From positions 231,963 to 295,962 of the forward strand of contig CBDCCU010000004.1 of assembly GCA_965214955.1 (NCBI GenBank): DNA of 64,000 nt, written 5' to 3'. This document shows, piece by piece, positions 59,888 through 64,000 of the stretch. Below the pieces are notes generated by a model. That model made no database searches. It saw nothing but the letters and a program-made list of their open reading frames with translations, and was not told where the DNA came from. The translations under genes were made by a program, and so were the position numbers. Source of the DNA: Aliikangiella sp965214955. Lineage in GTDB: Bacteria; Pseudomonadota; Gammaproteobacteria; Enterobacterales; Kangiellaceae. How positions within the stretch are numbered: position 1 is the first letter of the stretch; every line of letters begins with the position of its first letter.

Positions 59888-62218
59888 TTATCCTGCATAA
59901 TGTTTTAATAAACTGGGTATATCTATAATTAAGGCAATGCCACCATCACTGGTAATTGTTGCTCCTGCCATTCCAGGTGTACCATGTAAAGACTTGCCTA
60001 ATGGTTTAATTACCACTTCCTCTTGACCAACTAACGAGTCAACGACAAAGCCAACTCTTTGAGTGCCAACTTGCACTAATACCACATGACCTTCTTTTTG
60101 CCTTTCACCACTTTGATTAACACCATGAGTCAACCATTCCCCTAAAAAGAATAATGGCAATGCTTTATCTCGAACAACAATCACAAGTTGTCCATCAACA
60201 ATATTAGTTTTTGTTAGATCTAAATGGAAAATTTCATTAACCGAAGTCAGTGGTAAAGCAAAAGCTTGCTCTCTAACTTTAACCATTAAGGTTGGAAGTA
60301 TTGCTAATGTTAAAGGCACTTTAATAATGATTTTTGTGCCTATGCCTAAAGTAGAATCGATATTGAGTGAGCCATTAAGTTGGGTTATTTTTGTTTTAAC
60401 CACATCCATGCCAACACCACGACCAGATATGTCAGAAATTTCTTTTTTGGTAGAAAAACCTGCCATAAATATCAGGTTATAACATTCTTGATCCGTTAAT
60501 CGATCAGCCTGCTCTTTTTCCATTAAACCTTTTTCAACCGCTAAATTTCTTAAAAATCCAGCTTCCATTCCTTTACCGTCATCTTCAATGACCAATAATA
60601 TGTGATCGCCTTCTTGTGCCGCAGATAAAATAATTTTACCCGTGCGAGGTTTACCTGCCGCCACACGATCTTCGGGTGATTCAATACCATGATCCACAGA
60701 GTTTCTTACTAAATGCACTAAGGGATCGGCCAAAGCTTCAACCAAATTTTTATCTAAATCGGTATCTTCTCCAACCATTTCTAAAGAAATTTCTTTAGAT
60801 AAGCTACGAGCTAAATCTCTAACAACACGAGGAAAACGCCCAAAAACCTTTTTAATGGGCTGCATTCTTGTTTTCATTACCGCGCCCTGAAGGTCACCAG
60901 TAACAACATCAAGATTGCTAATTGCCTTAGTTAAAACCTCATCTTGGCTAGTAGCGCCTAAGGTTTTTAAGCGATTTCTAGCTAAAACCAACTCACCCAC
61001 CATATTCATAATATCGTCGAGTCGTTTAGTGTCTACTCTTACCGTTGCTTCGGCAACAGTGGCTGTTGGCGGCTTTTTCGGTAACGCTTTTTTCGCTACA
61101 GGTTTGGCAGCTTTAGCTGTTGTTTTTGTAACGGGATCTTTAGAAGGTTCTTTAGCTGTATTGTCTGCTTTCTGTTTACTAGTAGGTTTGCCTTTTACAG
61201 GCTCTTTGTTTGGCCCTTTACCACTACCATGTAGCTCATCTAGTAATGCTTCAAATTCATCATCATTAATCGCATCACTGCTATCAGTTTTTGGTTTTTC
61301 TGGCTTTGGTTTAGAAGTTGCGGTTTTATTTGAACTAGCCGATTCTGTGCTACTAGATTCTGTGCTACTAACTGGCGCACCTTTACCATGTAATTCATCG
61401 AGCAGGGCCTCAAACTCATCATCAGTAATTTCATCACCAGCCGTTGGCGAAATGATTACCCCATCTTTACTATCATCTACCGACTCAGGATCTTTAATTG
61501 GCTTTTTATCGCTTTGTGCTTCAGAGTTAAACTGGCCTTCGCCATGAAGCTCATCAAGTAATGCTTCAAACTCTTCATCAGTTATATCGTCACTGCTGGA
61601 TTCAGCTTTTTCACTAGAGTCAGCACCATTAGAACCATCATTACCAGTATCAGTATCAGTATCAGTATCAGTATCAGTATCAGTATCAGTATCAGTATCA
61701 GTATCAGTATCAAACTGATTAGCTGCTCCTGTGCTAATTTCATCAACTAAGGCATCAAATTCTTGATCTGTTATTTCTTCACTTTCATTAACTTCTATAG
61801 TTTCGGCTGGCTCTTGCTCAGCGTTATCTTCGCTATTAGCATAACTACCTAAGGTCTTTAGAAATTCAGGATCGGCTTCAGTTGGATATTCAGAGTTTCT
61901 AACTTCATCAAACATATCATTAATAATGTCTAAAGCTTTAAGAATTTGATCCATTAAATCGGCATCAGCTTTTCGCTCACCATTACGCAAAATATCAAAA
62001 ATATTTTCTGTGATATGACAAATTTCAACCAAAGGCTCTAAAGATAAAAAACCTGCGCCACCTTTAACCGTATGAAAGCCTCTAAAAATACTATTTAGCA
62101 AATCAGTATCCTCAGGCTCATTCTCTAAGGCAATTAATTGCTCAGACATTGACTCAAGGATCTCACTTGCTTCAATTAAGAAGTCTTGTAAGATTTCTTC
62201 ATCGGCTTCAAATGACAT
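59888..62218 (-). CDS. cheA: Chemotaxis histidine kinase CheA with repeat-expanded linker
   Basis: A 776-residue kinase. The HPt domain (about 1-105) has the phosphorylated His49 in RGFHTVKGGAGFL. The next 250 residues form an acidic linker with four copies of an ITDEEFEALLDELHG-type motif (about 155, 214, 266 and 318) and a pure Asp-Thr dipeptide run. The dimerisation domain begins at RVDTKRLDDIMNMVGELVLAR, the kinase domain has HLVRNSVDHGIESPEDR and the ATP lid (DISGRGVGMDVVKTKI), and a CheW-like domain closes the protein. It phosphorylates CheY and CheB. It lies between cheZ and cheB in the operon. Confidence 0.95.
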   Translation of the reverse strand: MSFEADEEILQDFLIEASEILESMSEQLIALENEPEDTDLLNSIFRGFHTVKGGAGFLSLEPLVEICHITENIFDILRNGERKADADLMDQILKALDIINDMFDEVRNSEYPTEADPEFLKTLGSYANSEDNAEQEPAETIEVNESEEITDQEFDALVDEISTGAANQFDTDTDTDTDTDTDTDTDTDTDTGNDGSNGADSSEKAESSSDDITDEEFEALLDELHGEGQFNSEAQSDKKPIKDPESVDDSKDGVIISPTAGDEITDDEFEALLDELHGKGAPVSSTESSSTESASSNKTATSKPKPEKPKTDSSDAINDDEFEALLDELHGSGKGPNKEPVKGKPTSKQKADNTAKEPSKDPVTKTTAKAAKPVAKKALPKKPPTATVAEATVRVDTKRLDDIMNMVGELVLARNRLKTLGATSQDEVLTKAISNLDVVTGDLQGAVMKTRMQPIKKVFGRFPRVVRDLARSLSKEISLEMVGEDTDLDKNLVEALADPLVHLVRNSVDHGIESPEDRVAAGKPRTGKIILSAAQEGDHILLVIEDDGKGMEAGFLRNLAVEKGLMEKEQADRLTDQECYNLIFMAGFSTKKEISDISGRGVGMDVVKTKITQLNGSLNIDSTLGIGTKIIIKVPLTLAILPTLMVKVREQAFALPLTSVNEIFHLDLTKTNIVDGQLVIVVRDKALPLFFLGEWLTHGVNQSGERQKEGHVVLVQVGTQRVGFVVDSLVGQEEVVIKPLGKSLHGTPGMAGATITSDGGIALIIDIPSLLKHYAG
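61646..61711 (-). repeat. Eleven tandem AGTATC hexamers in cheA
   Basis: Eleven exact copies of AGTATC on the plus strand, read on the minus strand as Asp-Thr repeats in the linker of CheA. The unit is 6 bp, so gains or losses keep the frame. Confidence 0.95.
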
Positions 62219-62227
62219 CGGCTACCT

Positions 62228-62992
62228 CTAAAATCCTAAACTGGAGAGTAAATCATCAACTTCATCTTGCCCGCTTACAACATCATCTCGTTTTTCTTTG
62301 CTAATGATGGGGCCTTCAACGCCTTTATTTACAACATCTTTGCTTTTGGCAGCTTGATAACGATCCATATTTCCAAACATTTTAATCACATTAACCATGC
62401 TTTCTTCAACATCATGAACCAGCGTGATCACTTGCCTAATAACTTGCCCCGTTAAATCTTGATAATCTTGCGCTAACAAAACACCCGAAAGCTCTGAGTT
62501 TAGCTCATCGGCTGTATCTTTATTTTTTTCAAGATGAGATTCAATTCTTTTACAAAGTTGACGAAACTCTCCAGGGTTAAGCTCACGCCGATAAAGTTTT
62601 TTCCATTCATGAAGCAGATCTTGAGAATCTTTAGCAATAACATCGGCTAAACCACCACAGTGTTCAACTTTATCCATGGTTTTATTGGCGGCTTCTTCGG
62701 TTCTTTCTATAACATAATTAAGTCTGTCTTTCGCATTCGGAATTTCCGATGCCGCAATATCGGTAATTCTTGAATCAAGATGAAAAGTCGCTAAAGCTTG
62801 ATGCAGCTTTCGAGTTAGCTTGCCGATCTCAATAAATAGATCTTCATCACCCTGACCTGCCAACGACTCAATTAATTCTTGAGCATCATCAAGCTCTTCT
62901 CTTTCTAAATGTTCCAGTAGCTCTTTAGTGTGCTCAATGGTTTGTTCAAGATGATTTTTATCAGTTAAATTCATTTTAAATGTCTGCTCCAC
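62228..62992 (-). CDS. cheZ: Protein phosphatase CheZ
   Basis: A 254-residue phosphatase that accelerates removal of phosphate from CheY-P. The catalytic Gln and Asp appear in LLAQDYQDLTGQVIRQVI (about residues 174-191), the conserved helical hairpin of CheZ. The C-terminal amphipathic CheY-binding peptide, DDLLSSLGF, closes the protein, as in other CheZ. The GTG at 62992 and the ATG at 62974 are both possible starts; the second has GGAG 13 bp upstream. It is in the usual place between cheY and cheA. Confidence 0.93.
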   Translation of the reverse strand: MEQTFKMNLTDKNHLEQTIEHTKELLEHLEREELDDAQELIESLAGQGDEDLFIEIGKLTRKLHQALATFHLDSRITDIAASEIPNAKDRLNYVIERTEEAANKTMDKVEHCGGLADVIAKDSQDLLHEWKKLYRRELNPGEFRQLCKRIESHLEKNKDTADELNSELSGVLLAQDYQDLTGQVIRQVITLVHDVEESMVNVIKMFGNMDRYQAAKSKDVVNKGVEGPIISKEKRDDVVSGQDEVDDLLSSLGF

Positions 62993-63000
62993 AATGTGTT

Positions 63001-63384
63001 TCAGCCTATACGCTCGAATATTTTGTCTAACTTTTCACTCAGTGTTGCAGCAGTAAAAGGCTTTACAATATATCCATTAACACCTGCTTGAGCAGCTTCA
63101 ATAATTTGTTCACGTTTAGATTCCGCGGTAACCATTAGTACAGGTATCGTTTTCAACTTCTCATCAGCTCGAACCGCTTTTAATAAATCAATTCCTTGCA
63201 TTCCCGGCATGTTCCAATCAGTAACTAAAAAGTCAAAATTCCCTGATTGCAACATTGGTAAAGCGGTATTACCATCATCAGCTTCATGAGTATTTGTGAA
63301 CCCTAGATCGCGTAGGAGGTTTCTAACTATTCGACGCATTGTCGAAAAATCATCAACCACTAGGATTTTCATATTCTTATCCAA
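63001..63384 (-). CDS. cheY: Chemotaxis response regulator CheY
   Basis: A 127-residue single-domain receiver. The acidic pair is DD11-12, the phospho-acceptor is Asp56 in LVTDWNMPGMQG, the Thr is in VLMVTAESKR and the Lys is in YIVKPF (about 108). On phosphorylation it binds the flagellar switch and alters rotation. A TTG start at 63384 (GGAG 8 bp upstream) is preferred, since relatives in marine gammaproteobacteria also begin MDKNMKIL; an internal ATG at 63372 is the alternative. Confidence 0.95.
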   Translation of the reverse strand: MDKNMKILVVDDFSTMRRIVRNLLRDLGFTNTHEADDGNTALPMLQSGNFDFLVTDWNMPGMQGIDLLKAVRADEKLKTIPVLMVTAESKREQIIEAAQAGVNGYIVKPFTAATLSEKLDKIFERIG

Positions 63385-63453
63385 ACCAAATCTCCAACTG
63401 GATTAATCAATTTTTAAATAATAACAACTTACACATAATTTAGACGACAATGC

Positions 63454-64000
63454 CTATTTCTTCCAATCTTTTAATCGAGATTGCAACCTTAACATTGCCT
63501 GACTATTAATTTGACTTATTCTGGATTCACTAACACCCAAAACATCGCCAATTTCTTTTAAGTTTAGCTCCTCATCGTAATAAAGTGCTAAAACTAATTT
63601 TTCACGCTCGGGTAACGATGAAATAGCACCCGCTAAAGAGTTTCTAAAATCTTCTTTTTGTAACCTTTCATCGGGTGTCATTGAGCTTTCTGATAAACCC
63701 TGCGAAAAGTAATCTTCTGAAACACCAAGTCCCTCGAAATCAAGCATATGACCACTATTTACTTCCATAAGCATTTGTCGATATTCTTCAACTTCAACAT
63801 TTAATCGACTAGCAACCTCAGTATCTCTAGCATCTCTTCCGGTTTCTTGTTCAATTTCTGTAATGGCTGCTGCAATGGCTCTAGAGTTTTTATGTACTGA
63901 GCGAGGAACCCAATCTCCACGTCGAATTTCATCGATCATAGAGCCTCTAATTCTTATTCCCGCAAAGGTTTCAAAGCTAGCACCTTTGCTAGCATCAAAA
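63454..64000 (-). CDS. fliA: RNA polymerase sigma factor FliA (sigma28), N-terminus beyond window
   Basis: The C-terminal part (about 182 residues) of the flagellar sigma factor is open to the window edge through FDASKGASFETFAGIRIRGS. This is the region 2 core of sigma28, followed by MIDEIRRGDWVPRSVHKNSR (region 2.4/3). Region 4 contains LPEREKLVLALYYDEELNLK then EIGDVLGVSESRISQINSQA, the helix-turn-helix for the -35 element. FliA directs transcription of late flagellar and chemotaxis genes. It heads the visible part of the chemotaxis operon, with cheY 70 bp downstream. A methionine at 63939 is internal to the reading. Confidence 0.93.
   Translation of the reverse strand, partial: FDASKGASFETFAGIRIRGSMIDEIRRGDWVPRSVHKNSRAIAAAITEIEQETGRDARDTEVASRLNVEVEEYRQMLMEVNSGHMLDFEGLGVSEDYFSQGLSESSMTPDERLQKEDFRNSLAGAISSLPEREKLVLALYYDEELNLKEIGDVLGVSESRISQINSQAMLRLQSRLKDWKK

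Noticed and set aside
60915..61547. A 210-residue plus-strand frame
   Set aside because: It is antisense to cheA and its Ser/Leu-rich, low-complexity sequence arises from the repeated acidic linker of CheA.

Overview
This window comes from an AT-rich marine-type gammaproteobacterium. The evidence is its gene content: FabR, EpmC, PpsA/PpsR, a CsrB-type regulatory RNA, and a polar-flagellum chemotaxis operon with ParC/ParP. An Alteromonadales or Oceanospirillales (Kangiellaceae-like) host fits best, but this is inferred from gene content and no marker gene fixes the genus. No rRNA, tRNA, CRISPR array, prophage or complete insertion sequence was recognised.

Layout. 0-4 kb: a partial nucleoside deaminase, then an unannotated CsrB-like RNA with its promoter, terminator and a far-upstream UvrY/GacA-type palindrome, followed by an ATP-NAD kinase-like gene, epmC and fabR. 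4-5.7 kb: a small accessory patch with a ParDE toxin-antitoxin pair and three short unknown genes, one of them frameshifted. 6-9.4 kb: ppsA and its divergent regulator ppsR. 9.4-21.8 kb: secreted or envelope genes (subtilase, PDZ-hydrolase, beta-repeat lipoprotein, pldA). Within this stretch lies a same-strand group of a NSS-type Na+ symporter, two exported amidohydrolases, a NhaC antiporter and a metallo-hydrolase, which looks like a peptide or amino-acid derivative utilisation unit. 22-32 kb: housekeeping and lipid genes (dinB, a delta-9-type desaturase behind a FabR-like operator, prmB, plsC-like, sixA, adenosine kinase) and a HigBA pair. 32.5-36.6 kb: the rluB-scpB-scpA-trpS block. 36.7-42.4 kb: RDD protein, M28 peptidase, an unusual three-part methyltransferase, paaZ. 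42.4-46.3 kb: tandem GC-rich palindromes and a branched-chain 2-oxoacid dehydrogenase locus whose fused E1 gene carries six single-base frameshifts. 46.5-54.5 kb: mtfA, uup (also frameshifted), a PKD subtilase and a hydrolase-OsmC fusion. 54.6-64 kb: the chemotaxis operon fliA-cheY-cheZ-cheA-cheB-motC-motD-parC-parP, read on the minus strand.

Working together. CsrB would titrate CsrA under BarA/UvrY control and so influence carbon flux (ppsA is a gluconeogenic gene) and motility (the chemotaxis operon); this is inference. FabR in the window has a plausible target in the desaturase gene 21 kb away, giving a local membrane-fluidity circuit. Two families of short palindromic mobile repeats of about 266-268 bp, plus decayed ends, are scattered in intergenic gaps. 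Eight separate single-base indels, several in homopolymers, occur in otherwise well-conserved reading frames in three loci, which raises the possibility of assembly error.
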